This document shows, one piece after another, positions 21,021 through 31,826 of a stretch of 64,000 nucleotides of DNA (positions are counted from its first letter, which is position 1; the number at the start of each line of letters is the position of its first letter). Both the position numbers and the translations under genes were made by a program. The DNA is from Owenia fusiformis. Lineage: Eukaryota > Annelida > Polychaeta > Sabellida > Oweniidae. The notes beneath the pieces were generated by a model. It worked only from the letters and a program-made list of their open reading frames with translations, did no database searches and had not been told where the DNA came from. The stretch lies in the NCBI GenBank assembly GCA_903813345.2, contig CAIIXF020000012.1:20033520-20097519 (forward strand). Direction: 5' to 3'.

Positions 21021-22599
21021 GTTCACTCCAGTCCACACACAGATCAACACTTCGATTAATTACAGTAAATATGAATATCATAAATCGTCTAAAAGTTTCT
21101 CTAACTTTTATTTATCCGGAAATGAAAATGATGCACTAATTAAACGAACGAACGAAAGAAACCGACCGCGCGTATTTTTTCAATCATGGTTAAGGGTTGT
21201 ACAGTACATAAACTATCATGGACGAAGCTCTATTTTTCTAAGAAGTACGCCACCACCACGGGAACAACAGTTGAGTGAATCAAAAATCGAGCATTCAGGG
21301 AATTTGGGATATTAAAGGAGTTTCTAAATGATTTTGAAATCTCGCTAATTCTCGTTTTTTCATGAGATTTTAAGAGATTTACACATTTTACCTCTAATGA
21401 CTTACTTTAATAGCATATTTGAATTCAGTGATATGTTTCCTACAATAATAGCTTTGATTTACATATTTATGTCATTTAAATCATTCTCCATGACATTTAA
21501 AAAAAACTTGGGCCAAATCTCCATTGATGTTATGCTAAAATTCTTTAAAACCATGGTTTAATCGTATTACAACCATGTTTAATCACAATATGTTCATTGA
21601 CAGGGTCATTTAATAGTATGCCATTCAATTTTCAGACAGATTTAACTAACACTCTTTGATAAATCATGAAATTAAGTGACTATTGCAAGCTTTTTAGAAC
21701 TCAATGGAAGGTTGGCCCAAGATGAACAAAGGTGACATCTATTATGTCAGCTTTATTCAGCTTTATTTAGCTATTTAGAAACTATACTAATTAATGTGTT
21801 TTTCGCTCCTTTTCAAATATGTTGCTTTTTATATATAGTTTGACAATTTTGACCTGTTGCTGCAGTTGCTATGCAAAATATGGCTATATGAAAAAAGAGT
21901 AAATATATGGTATATGGTATCTCAAGGCACCAGAAGGTTAATGTTCAAAAAAGAATTAAAGAAGACTTATTGTACCCTAAAATTCCCCATTGTGCTGACT
22001 CTCTGACTGTAACTGTGTTCAATTTACATGGAAAAGAAATCCATCTCTAATAGACTAGATGTGAATAGAAATAGTCTTGATTTACATCATTAAAATTCAG
22101 TCAAACTGATGTCGAATTTGGGATCTACATGTAAAAAACATCTAGAAATGTGGCTTTGAAAAGAGTCTATCAACTTTGAAAATTTAATATTCTTTGAAAA
22201 TGTGACTTCTAGGTCGGGGAGATTCCCCATAGACCTATTAGACCCCATGTTGTAGAATCACAAAAAGTGAAATATCTTTTCTTGTGTTGGGCAGATCATA
22301 TTTTCTTTTACTGAAAATATTTTAATTTGAATAACTATCAGACACCTAAGAGTAATATGAAAAGTGAACCAGTAAAGTTAAAGGGAACTTTGTAATGACC
22401 TGTTACATGTATGTTATTTCCCCCGAATCAGCCACCTGGTGGCGAAACTGGAAGCTACCTACTTGCATCTAGGCTAAGTAATTGGTTCCACATTCCAGAT
22501 CAATAGAGTTTTGAGAAAATCACCCTAAAACTAATTAATTAAACCCTTTCATTAAATTCAATCTCGAATAAGAATGCCAAAATGCCATTGACTCTTCTC
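21021..22599. other. upstream region of GMF
   Basis: It probably contains the GMF 5' UTR and promoter just right of 21020. The only CpG-richer patch is near 21150-21180 (CGAACG and CCGCGCG). Beyond about 21350 it is AT-rich intergenic DNA up to the LINE target site. Confidence 0.35.
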
Positions 22600-22611
22600 A
22601 ACTTTCATGAA

Positions 22612-22980
22612 TACCATTATACCATTGATGGCTTCCAGGCACATGTCCTCTCAGCTGACTCCCTCCCCCTAGCTAATGATGCAATTGCAACAATTACAGG
22701 ATGTCTAACTAAGGGAGTTACACCATATGCCTACAGAGTTAAGGATGGAGACAGTGTGTTATCTGGTCATAGTGATGGTGGAATGTTTGGTGCCAGCAAG
22801 GAACTATGTGGCATCTTAGAACAAGCAGAAATTGAAAATGCCTTACTTGTTGTACATAAGCCTGGAGATAGAATGCTTGGTTTAAACTCCAGAAATAACC
22901 CTTCATTACTGAAAGCAGCTAAAAGTGCATTAGCCAACTCTTTTCTCATGGATAAAGCCATCCAAGATACTGTGGGCTAA
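22612..22980 (+). CDS. LINE ORF1, C-terminal part (truncated)
   Basis: About 122 codons run from the insertion boundary to TAA at 22978-22980. The frame stays open leftwards across the target duplication to a chance ATG at 22582 in flanking DNA, so that ATG is not the native start. It contains RVKDGDSVLSGHSDGGMFGA and IENALLVVHKPGDRM. I do not recognise a domain: no zinc knuckle or RRM is visible, and a hydrolase-like ORF1 is only a guess from the GDS tripeptide. The position before the endonuclease supports ORF1. Confidence 0.55.
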   Translation, partial: YHYTIDGFQAHVLSADSLPLANDAIATITGCLTKGVTPYAYRVKDGDSVLSGHSDGGMFGASKELCGILEQAEIENALLVVHKPGDRMLGLNSRNNPSLLKAAKSALANSFLMDKAIQDTVG

Positions 22981-24078
22981 GATACCACCCCCCCCCCCAA
23001 ACTCTATACATCTCATGGTGAACTTGTGAATTTTTAGGGAAAATGACAGATCCCTAATACCCCATATGAACACCACAACATATCGACATAATACTCTGAA
23101 TGAGCTTAGTTACTTCAAACATTGTAATTATAATCCACTTGTTTTAAACATCTACAAACTATATACTCAAGCAGCAATACATTGTGTTGATTTTGTAATG
23201 ATAAAACAAATTTATGACCATTTAGACATTTTTCTTTTCTTCATCATATTCTACACTCACTCTGTTACACAAACACATTGCATTCATGGGTAAGCCACTG
23301 GGCTACTTATGGTTGTTGATCCTTCTTATTGATTGTTTCTCCTTTGTAAACAAATCCATGTGTTTTCTTTTTTGGTGGTCATGCAAATCTGAAGCAAGCT
23401 AGTGTCTGACTCCTTTTTGTGAAAGTTTTGTTTAATTATCATTACACCTGTAAATAGTTACAGTTTCTCCTTGTAAATATTGAAATCAGGTCTTGATTGA
23501 GTGAGTGATTGATTGTCAATTACTCTTTATTATCTATAATTTGACCTTGTTTTGCTAATATACTCCATGGTTGCTAATGCAAAAGGTTGGTGTTGCAAAT
23601 TTTAATGCAAGTGTCAAACTTCTTTTCATCTAACAAACAGTTGTAAAAACTACAGCTTCTCTTCTTATTATACAATCAGTCATGTATATTGAAATGTGTC
23701 TTGAAGGACTGATGGATCAATTGACGGTCAGTTACCCTTATTATTAATTGTATTTTATTTTTACTAATATATTCCATGGTTTCTAATGAAAGATAAAAAT
23801 CTAACTGGAATATCTGATGCTATTAAGATAGCATTGCCTTTAATCTCTATGATTTCAACCTGTTCATTTTCATGTGAGGTTAAACACTACTGCACTTGTG
23901 GGGGGCCCTGGGATGGGGGTATACTTTTGAAAAGAGGCATAGGATAGGCAATACTATTCTACAATGGAGGGCTGCTATAGGTCTTTTTAATGGAGGAATT
24001 GTGTCTTTTAAGAGCATTGTTAAAAATAAATATGATTTGTCATCATACAGGACTCTGTATAAGTTAGGTGTCAAAATT

Positions 24079-25134
24079 ATGGACCTTCTGGTGTGTCTTG
24101 CAATGTTAATACTTCCACATATCCCAGACAATTGCATTTTCAATTCTTGTTGTAAGTCCATATTGCTCATACTATATTTGATTTCTATATGCATTATATA
24201 TTTGCTGATTCCAATGATGATTATACTTATCATTAAACATCATGTGAAATGCATTTTAAGTCCATACTCTGTTATCCTGACAACCAAACTAGCTTTGAGC
24301 ACCTTATTGTTACCTGGACTTTATAGTTGTATTTACATTCCAAACATAGGAGAACTTTTTCTTGTTTTATCCGGAGATGTACATCCTAACCCAGGACCAG
24401 ATAGTGTACATTTGTCATGTCTTTTTTCTAATATTAATAGTATCACTGCGGATAGTGGGGCAAGATTTGAATCACTGAAAATTAGAGTTAAAGAAGTTAA
24501 TCCCTCAATTATCAGTCTCTGTGAGACTGGTGCTCTATCCAAAGATGACATTGCCAATGGTAATTTTGACATAAAACATTATAGGACTTTATACTCTGAG
24601 TTAGGAAGAGGCCTTCTTATTTATATACATGACCAGATTGCTTTTAAGTCAATTGACTCAGAATTTTACATTGAAGGCTTAGATTGTCTTTTTGCTGAAT
24701 TAATAATAAATCAAAAGAAAATTTTATTTGGAGCCTGTTACAGGTCTCCAAGTATGAATGCTAACGAAACCCGTGAATACTTTTCTCTTTTTAAGCAACA
24801 GCTTCATAAGATTAATAATAATGTTCCAACTTTTGACCATGTTATGATCATGGGTGACCTAAATGCTAAAAACTCTATTTGGTATGATAACAATGATGGC
24901 AACTTAGCTGGTGATAAACTTTTAGAATCTATTGATGAGTCTAATTATGTACAATTAATAAATAAACCCACAAGAATTACAAGGCATTCAAAGTCATGCA
25001 TCGATCATATTATTACAGAATCACCTGATATTTTTAATTCCTGGACAATAACTGACCCAATTGGAAGGACTGATCACAGTACTATAAATTTTACACATAC
25101 TGTGAAAGTTTCAATAAAAAATACTACAAACTAA
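24079..25134 (+). CDS. LINE ORF2 N-terminal part: hydrophobic leader, 2A-like motif, AP endonuclease
   Basis: Starting at the first ATG (the frame is open further left without one), the 351-residue product begins with two or three hydrophobic segments (residues about 1-90). It reaches GDVHPNPGP near residue 100, then an AP endonuclease that would nick target DNA. Endonuclease landmarks are SNINSI, ISLCETGAL, GRGLLIYIHD, GACYRSPS, MGDLNAKNSIW, TRITRHSKSCIDHII and GRTDHSTINF, so all the usual catalytic blocks are present. The frame stops at TAA (25132-25134), where most APE elements continue directly into the RT. RT resumes in another frame at 25139. Confidence 0.85.
   Translation: MDLLVCLAMLILPHIPDNCIFNSCCKSILLILYLISICIIYLLIPMMIILIIKHHVKCILSPYSVILTTKLALSTLLLPGLYSCIYIPNIGELFLVLSGDVHPNPGPDSVHLSCLFSNINSITADSGARFESLKIRVKEVNPSIISLCETGALSKDDIANGNFDIKHYRTLYSELGRGLLIYIHDQIAFKSIDSEFYIEGLDCLFAELIINQKKILFGACYRSPSMNANETREYFSLFKQQLHKINNNVPTFDHVMIMGDLNAKNSIWYDNNDGNLAGDKLLESIDESNYVQLINKPTRITRHSKSCIDHIITESPDIFNSWTITDPIGRTDHSTINFTHTVKVSIKNTTN
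24373..24399 (+). other. 2A-like ribosome-skipping motif
   Basis: Codons spell GDVHPNPGP. The known 2A consensus is D-(V/I)-E-x-N-P-G-P, and 2A-like sequences are known near the N terminus of ORF2 in some APE-type LINEs. Here H replaces the usual E, so skipping activity is uncertain. It follows a hydrophobic leader as in elements where the 2A can act as a signal. Confidence 0.75.
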
Positions 25135-25138
25135 TAAA

Positions 25139-27739
25139 ATGAGAGCGTTTTTCCGGGAACTTATTGAACGACCTGGTATAACTCAAATTAATCTTAAAGT
25201 TCAAAAGAAAAAATCAGTGAGAAAAACATTATGGAAATATAAAGAAACCAATCTTGTAAGCTTAAATAACTCAATACGTAATGAAAACTGGAATCAAATT
25301 ATTAATAATGGCATTGATATGAATAAAATTACAATAGACTTTGTCCAGAAATTAACAACTATTTACAAAACTAATATCCCAAACAAAATCATTACTATCA
25401 GGGCAAATGATCAACCGTGGTTTAATGACAAACTTAAGTTAGAAATTAAAAAGAAAAGACAATACTACAATCAAATGATAAAAAATCCAAGTGATGAAAA
25501 TAGAATAAAATATGACCAACAAGCATTACAATTAACAACTTTAATCAAAGAAGCTAAGTGTCAAAACGAAATAAATACTTTGGAATCAATGAAGACTTTG
25601 AGCAAAAATGATAAGAACTATTGGAAAATAATTAAATCTTTTCTCGGTAATAAGCATGTTAAATCTGATATCCCATCAATTATAGATGAAAATTCAAATC
25701 ACCCACTCACTAGGAACTTAGATAAAGCTAATGCATTTTTGACTTTTTTTGCAAATAAGAATCATCTAGACGAAAATGACAATCACTTTTTGCCAGACTT
25801 TCCAATGAGAACAAACTCACTGCTGATTTCAGCTAAAACTGATCAGTTTGAAGTTATGAAGTTAATTTTGACTCTTGACCCTTCCAAAGCTTGTGGCCCA
25901 GATGAGATAACAAATAAAATGTTAAATTTAACTGCACACTCACTTTCTAAACCACTATCTGAACTTTTCAACAAACTAATGTCCAAGAATATTTTTCCTG
26001 ATACTTGGAAAATTGGCAGTGTATGTCCTATTTTTAAAAAACAGGACAAATCCAAGATTAGTAACTACAGACCCATAACATTACTCAATACATTATCAAA
26101 ATTGTTTGAGAAAATTATAGCTGACCGAATCAAAAAACACTTAATTTCAAATGATCTTTTGTTCAAGTATCAGTCTGGCTTTCTACCAGGCCATAGCACT
26201 CATTCTCAGCTAATGGCAATTGAACATTTTTTACTTACCAATTTTGACCAAGGCAAAGCCTCTAAAACCATTTTTCTTGACATTGCAGCTGCTTTTGACC
26301 GTGTTCCGCATAACTTACTTCTACACAAACTAAGGGCCTACGGTATTCATGGACAACTTCTAAATTTATTAAAATCATATCTGACAAATAGGCGGTTTTT
26401 TGTAAACATTGCTGGTGAGTCATCAGTAACAACTGAAGCAGGCTTCCTAAACTGTGGCGTGCCACAGGGATCAATTTTAGGCCCACTTCTATTTATTTTA
26501 TACATTAATGACCTTCCTGATAATGTAAACTCCAAATGCTATATCTATGCAGATGACACATCTCTTCATTTTATTTTTGACCCCAAAAAGCCCCAAGAAA
26601 TCGATGAACTAGTTAAATCTGATCTAACTGAGATAGAAAATTGGTCCAAATTGTGGAAATTACAATTTAAACCAGAAAAGAGCTGTGAAGTTATTTTCCA
26701 TGGAGTTAGAGCAAATCCTGAAAATGTAAGCAAATCCTTTCTAAGTGACTCTGAAATTGAAAGAACAAATGTACATAAACACCTTGGATATACTTTTGAT
26801 CATAATCTGACCAATCAAAACCATATTGAAGAAATATATAATAAAGTTAGGAAAATGATTAATCCCCTGAAGAACCTTAAAACAAAGTTAAACTCAAGAG
26901 ATCTGGAAACGCTTTTCAACTCATTTATAAGACCTCATTTTGATTATGGTACTGCTATTTTTAACACTGCATCAAAATATCTTCTAAATAGACTTGATCA
27001 AATTTATTATCAGGCTGCTCTTTTGTGCTCTGGTTGTCTTCATGGCAGTAATACTGATAAAGTTTTGAATCTCCTTCAATGGCCTTCTCTAGACACAAGA
27101 AGAAAAATGCAAATTAACAACTTTATGTTTAAAGTTGTAAATGGTCCAAATCCACTCTTTTTAGATGAAATTTTTGATAAATTCAAAAATCAGGGAACAC
27201 GCAATCTGCGTGATAGATCTGACTTTAATTTACCAACCAGGTGCTCAAAGAGGTTCTTGAATTCATCAGTTCCATCAGCAATATCAAACTGGTCACGACT
27301 ACCAAAACAATTACGTAATTTGAAAACTCTCCAATCCTTTAAAAAACACCAAAAGATTTTGTTTAAAAACCAAGAAAGTTTTATTAGCACCTCCAAACTC
27401 AATCTAAAAAGATCTCATGAAATTTTGATTAACCAATTTAGAGCTGATCTTCTTTTCAAAGCCCAACTTTATGCTCACAACTTTACTTATGTTGAGAATC
27501 CAAACTGTAAATGTGGAGCCCCCCAGACAGAAAAACACTTCTTCTTTCAGTGTCCCCTTATTAAAGAAAAGATAACAAAATTAAAAACTGATATTATTAA
27601 TATAACTGGACTATCAGATAAACATTTAACTCAGAATGATCTCCTTTACTTAATGAAACATGGCTCTGACAATATTTCCCTTGATCTAAATTCACATCTC
27701 CAAACCTCAATCGCTGAATTCATTGAAATGAACCTATAA
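25139..27739 (+). CDS. LINE reverse transcriptase (866 aa)
   Basis: It copies element RNA at the nicked target. A linker (1-230) leads into RT motifs: CGPDEITNKML, ISNYRPITLLNTLSKLFEKI, GHSTHSQL, FLDIAAAFDRVPHNLL (about 379), GVPQGSILGPLLFILYINDL, the catalytic IYADDTSLHF (D-D about 472), then KPEKSC and the thumb. The C terminus has a C-x-C...H...C motif (CKCGAPQTEKHFFFQC, about 789-804) typical of CR1, Jockey and R1 relatives. The ATG at 25139 is 4 bp after the upstream stop. The RT frame is actually open from 25118, after a TAA, so an indel in the A6 run at 25116-25121 would separate or join the two parts. No internal stops in 2.6 kb. Confidence 0.93.
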   Translation: MRAFFRELIERPGITQINLKVQKKKSVRKTLWKYKETNLVSLNNSIRNENWNQIINNGIDMNKITIDFVQKLTTIYKTNIPNKIITIRANDQPWFNDKLKLEIKKKRQYYNQMIKNPSDENRIKYDQQALQLTTLIKEAKCQNEINTLESMKTLSKNDKNYWKIIKSFLGNKHVKSDIPSIIDENSNHPLTRNLDKANAFLTFFANKNHLDENDNHFLPDFPMRTNSLLISAKTDQFEVMKLILTLDPSKACGPDEITNKMLNLTAHSLSKPLSELFNKLMSKNIFPDTWKIGSVCPIFKKQDKSKISNYRPITLLNTLSKLFEKIIADRIKKHLISNDLLFKYQSGFLPGHSTHSQLMAIEHFLLTNFDQGKASKTIFLDIAAAFDRVPHNLLLHKLRAYGIHGQLLNLLKSYLTNRRFFVNIAGESSVTTEAGFLNCGVPQGSILGPLLFILYINDLPDNVNSKCYIYADDTSLHFIFDPKKPQEIDELVKSDLTEIENWSKLWKLQFKPEKSCEVIFHGVRANPENVSKSFLSDSEIERTNVHKHLGYTFDHNLTNQNHIEEIYNKVRKMINPLKNLKTKLNSRDLETLFNSFIRPHFDYGTAIFNTASKYLLNRLDQIYYQAALLCSGCLHGSNTDKVLNLLQWPSLDTRRKMQINNFMFKVVNGPNPLFLDEIFDKFKNQGTRNLRDRSDFNLPTRCSKRFLNSSVPSAISNWSRLPKQLRNLKTLQSFKKHQKILFKNQESFISTSKLNLKRSHEILINQFRADLLFKAQLYAHNFTYVENPNCKCGAPQTEKHFFFQCPLIKEKITKLKTDIINITGLSDKHLTQNDLLYLMKHGSDNISLDLNSHLQTSIAEFIEMNL

Positions 27740-27982
27740 CGTTTTCCCCTCCCTACATACTATTTATACTATACTTTATTTTATATTATCCACACTTAAT
27801 ATTTCCACCCCATGGCCAACCACAAGTGCAGAGTGAACCCCTTGACCTAATCATAATTTTGTATTTTGTGCTATTAATGTACCCTTCTATAATGCCTTCG
27901 GGCGACTGAAGGGATTTATATTATGATATTTTTATGAAGCAATAAATATTTCTTAATAAAAAAAAAAAAAAACTTTCATGAA

Positions 27983-28133
27983 AAATATGGTCCTGTGGCT
28001 TCTCGTGTTACTGGGTATGTGGGATAAATCATTAAAATATTTGAGTATAAAGTGTTAAAACAGCGTATAGTACAAGCATCACTAGATATAGTAAAATAGC
28101 AAAAGGTTCATTTGGTCATAATAGTAATCAAAG
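27983..28133. other. LINE 3' flank, no feature
   Basis: AT-rich genomic DNA continuing the pre-insertion sequence from 22599. Confidence 0.4.
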
Positions 28134-28586
28134 AAAGGACCAAGGAAAGTGTTGCAACAGATTGCAAACTGTCATATGTTGGATTTCAGCTATCTATGGG
28201 GGATTTGAACAGGTGCACATGTTAGGCCAATGCATTAATTTGAGATCAAGCACTCATAGAGGTGATAAAATAATATCTTTAAAACCACTGTTTAATAATG
28301 AATCCTATTTTCCTTTTAAGATGTTAACCGTGTTTCAAAACTCAATATAGTGTGCATCAAACATTGAAAAAACGGGTGTGAAATCAGGACAACATTACAG
28401 AAACACATGTTGATGGAGTGTTTGCACCTTCCCAGTCTCAAAGTCAAAATTATTTTATCATCTTTATGACTGCTTGTCCTTGAGTTAATGCATTGGCCTA
28501 TATGTACCTGTTCCAATTGACAGAAAATAGTCAAAATCCAACATATGACTATGTGAAATCTTTCGCGAAACCGTCCGTGGTCCTTT
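28134..28586. mobile_element. 453-bp fold-back MITE
   Basis: Arms of about 150 bp are inverted: AAAGGACCAAGG...TCATATGTTGGATT on the left, and its inverse ending CGTGGTCCTTT on the right. Internal paired blocks include AGGCCAATGCATTAA and GATAAAATAAT. No coding, and the target duplication is unresolved. Confidence 0.8.
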
Positions 28587-28929
28587 AAAAGAAAGTTACT
28601 TTTAGTTACATACAGTAGTTTTCATTCTCATCAATACGTCAATCAAAAATGAATTATACATGAAAGTTTGTGAAGTCCTTTGTTTCTGAAATTGTTTTCA
28701 ATACTTATTATTTCCCAGGTTACTGTTTTACAAAATTATTGTGCATTGTCTTTAACAATCAAGTATTATTTTGCCTTTACTTCGAAGAAATTGTTTTTAA
28801 TACGTATTATTTCCCAGGTGACTGAGTGTTCTACAAAATTATTGTGCATTGTGAATGATCACTATCTCCTGACAGTTGTGTACACATTTTCCTCAGCAAA
28901 GGGGTGCGATTGTTTGCAAATATTAAAGT

Positions 28930-29848
28930 GCTTGGGCACACATAAGCTGAGATAGGGGTCATTCCGTTCAGTAAGGTTGTATTGACTTACATGGAAATAT
29001 ATTGCGTATATAAATATCAAGGGCCTCATAGTAGGCAATAAAAATGAGTTTTGAAGAATATCATAAATCAGATTCTTTTTCCTCAATCATGTAATCACTT
29101 CCCAGTCACACTTCCTACGGCGACGGTGCGGTCTATCATTTCTGCAGTCAGTAACATTTCTACAGGGTGGGCCAAAAAACAACAACAATGATATATCATA
29201 TTAAAGATAATTTAATTAGCAACAAAATGATATATAATAGCACCATTTTCAACAACCCCATATAGAAAATATGACCATTTATGTGACATGGGGGTCAAAA
29301 AACACCTTTTCAATTTTCATCGATTTTGCGAACAATTGCCTAATTTACTAAAATTTGGTAGAAATAGGCAATTGTTCGCAAAATCGACGAAAATTGAAAA
29401 GGTGTTTTTTTACCCCCATGTCACATAAATGGTTATATCTCGAGTCAGAGTTGTTGAAAATTGTTCTATTATATATCATTTTGTTGCAAATTAAATTATC
29501 TTTAAAATGATTTATCATTGTTGGTGTGCATGTTAAAAATTGAATATTTTATCAGAAATATTGGATAGGGGGGGGGGGGGGGTTTTGGCCCACCCTGTAC
29601 GTTCGCAGTATTCTTGGGCACACATAAGCTGAGATAGGGGTCATTCCGTTCAGTAAGGTTGTATTGACTTGCATGGAAATATATTGCGTATATAAATATC
29701 AAGGGCCTCATAGGCAATAAAAATGAGTTTTGAAGAATATCATAAATCAGATTCTTTTTCCTCAATCATGTAATCACTTCCCAGTCACATTTCCTACGGC
29801 GACGGTGCGGTCTATCATTTCTGCAGTCAGTAACATTTCTACCCTCGC
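28930..29848 (+). repeat. two-copy direct duplication split by a MITE
   Basis: About 233 bp at 28930-29162 recur at 29614-29848 with few changes (ACTTACATGG/ACTTGCATGG; a 3-bp TAG indel near 29033). Bases after the MITE (CGTTCGCAGTATT) match those after copy two (CCTCGCAGTAG). So a roughly 250-bp unit duplicated in tandem and the MITE then entered copy one. Part of the same family appears inverted near 44770-44870. Confidence 0.9.
29163..29597. mobile_element. 435-bp palindromic mariner-type MITE
   Basis: It begins CAGGGTGGGCCAAAA, ends TTTTGGCCCACCCTG and is flanked by TA on both sides. The arms pair for most of their length; CAATTGCCTA and TAGGCAATTG pair next to the centre at about 29345. 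Bears a G16-type tract near the right end. A near-perfect hairpin of this length points to a fold-back MITE mobilised by a mariner transposase. Confidence 0.9.
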
Positions 29849-30154
29849 AGTAGAATTTCTGCGATCGAACACTTTTGCAGTCACATTTCCTACGGCAGCC
29901 GCACGGCGAATTTTAAATTGTTTTTATTTTATTTACATCAGTACAATTTATAAATGTTATTTATAGTACTAAGATATAATTATATCAAATAAAAAGTGTT
30001 AAGTGACCGATACAAACTTAATCTTTTAATCTTTTGTACATGTATTATGTTGCTGCAGCCGGGCAGCAAGGCCCCTGGATTCGATTGTCTACGTTGTTTG
30101 GCATTAAAATGTATGGCTGACCATCTGATCTGGACCAATGTATCGTCATACTTT

Positions 30155-30690
30155 TAACGCCGTAAAATCTACTTTTAACACCGTAAAAACGATTTTATAC
30201 GCCGTAAAGAATTACTTTTAACGCCGTTAAAAACGATTTTTTACGCCGTCAAAACTGATTTTTTACGCCGTCAAAACTGCCGCATTTTTACAAAATAATT
30301 ATGTACGGCGTTAAAAATCATTTTGAACGGCGTCAAAACTGTTTTTTTACGCCGTTAAAAATTATTTTGTACGTATAATTACATGGGGTAAAACAGAGGG
30401 GTAAAATGAAAAATGGCTGATAGTGAAATTACTGAAAATGGGGCAACGGTAAACAACGTACTTAATGTCATCCAGCTGGCTGTTTGAAATTCTCTGAATG
30501 AACACACAGATTGAAACGCTGGTTTTAATTGGCTGCCAGCTACTTAAGACGTAATTTACGTGTCACATTACAATTCTTGACGCGCTTAAAATAATTTTAA
30601 CGCCGTTCAAAATGCTTTTTAAGCGTGGAAAAGTAATTCTTTACGGCGTATAAAATAGTTTTTACGGCGTTAAAACTTGTTTTTATAAGT
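30155..30690. repeat. array of ACGCCGTTAAAA motifs in both orientations
   Basis: About fourteen copies of a core TTTTTACGCCGTTAAAA, spaced 20-25 bp, occur in two blocks (30155-30375 and 30575-30690). Some read ACGCCGT and some the inverse ACGGCGT, so the whole can fold back. The intervening 200 bp is unrelated. No spacers of uniform length and no cas context: it is not CRISPR. Confidence 0.8.
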
Positions 30691-31480
30691 TATTTAATTG
30701 CCGGTTAAGTAAATAAAAATTCAAACGAAAAGAGGCTTTAACACGTAGTTCAATGGGGGAGCTAAGGTTGCCAAAATTATGGAGGGGAGTCCTGAGAACA
30801 AAAAGTGACTATTCAGACTTCAGTAGTAATAACTAGTGGCTCCGGTTGAGTTTACGATTTATACACCAATGTAAACATACAGTTACGAGAAGTTAAACAA
30901 TGTTACAGATTGTAAAGTAACACAGAAAATTTTTTTTTCTATGTGAGTTCATTTTAAGTTGTTTTAAAAAAAAATACTTTTCAGTTCGTCTAAGCTGACT
31001 ACCATACCTATACCAACTGTCTAATGTACTATTTATTTCATTTCTGAAGAGTTGGTGGCACAAGCATTCGGAGAATACAGTTATTAGTGTTGATAAAGCT
31101 CTATTTAATATTTTGTTTTTTACTTCATAGAAATGTCTGAGAAATGCATAATATAACCCCAACATTCTCTAAAATAGTTATTATTAGACATACTGTATAT
31201 ACAATAATAATGTATAGTTTGTATGACCCTTTATGGAACTAAAACGCACATTTTGACCTAATTTGTCAGTCCAATCCACGTCAAATAAATTTTACTCATT
31301 TTACTAAATATGTTTGCCTTCAAAAGATTGTTGATATCAGAAAATATTTCATTTCCCTACCCACACTTTGAAACGGAATAGATGGAGCTACTTTAATCGC
31401 CAAAAGCAAAATAATTTTCCACATCACCGAAAGAGAGTGTCTAGAACAAACTGATACCAACAAACCTTTTTTCTCAGTCG
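30691..31480. other. intergenic, no clear feature
   Basis: AT-rich sequence before the receptor promoter. No supportable exon or repeat. Confidence 0.4.
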
Positions 31481-31491
31481 AACACTGAAGC

Positions 31492-31765
31492 TGCGCATGC
31501 GTGACAGTAACTATTTACCTGTATATCACCCACCAGGTTATTTTGAGTTTTGTAGAAACTGCAACTTTCAAACGTTTTGAACTCATGAATACCAAAGTAA
31601 GTAGCATCTGTAGAACATTAGTTTAATTAATTTTTTAAGTATTTGTGCTTAACATGATTGATGACACTGTGTAACAAAATATACAAATCATTACAATATA
31701 GTAATCCATTTAAAATGGTAATAGGGTAATATTCTCATTTTTTAAACCGATCGTGGAATATATAA
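31492..31765 (+). promoter_or_regulatory. candidate receptor promoter: NRF1-like site and TATA box
   Basis: TGCGCATGCG (31492-31501) matches the NRF1 core, and TATATAA (31759-31765) lies about 60 bp before the receptor ATG at 31827. A possible 5' UTR exon ends at a GTAAGT donor near 31595. All are sequence-level matches only. Confidence 0.45.
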
Positions 31766-31826
31766 GTGAGTCATTTGTTACACCGAGATCCTCCCTCGGT
31801 CTGTGATAACTACCAGCTTTTTCAAC

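Larger units (their letters stand above)
22612..27970 (+). mobile_element. APE-type non-LTR retrotransposon (LINE), CR1/L2/Jockey-like
   Basis: A 5.36-kb insertion bounded by the 12-bp target duplication AACTTTCATGAA (22600-22611 and 27971-27982), with an AATAAA at about 27941 and a poly(A) tail at about 27958-27970. It carries an ORF1-like tail, a 2A-like motif, an AP endonuclease, a reverse transcriptase and a C-terminal Cys/His motif. It is probably 5'-truncated within ORF1, because the first reading frame is already open at the insertion boundary. The spacer between ORF1 and the endonuclease contains two related blocks (about 23500-23585 and 23705-23790). Confidence 0.93.

Noticed and set aside
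21001-21315. Plus-strand frame over the GMF first exon
   Set aside because: It overlaps the antisense of a better supported splice site and reads as low-complexity chance sequence.
30155-30690. CRISPR-like array
   Set aside because: Repeats are short and degenerate, occur in both orientations, lack uniform spacers, and the context is eukaryotic.
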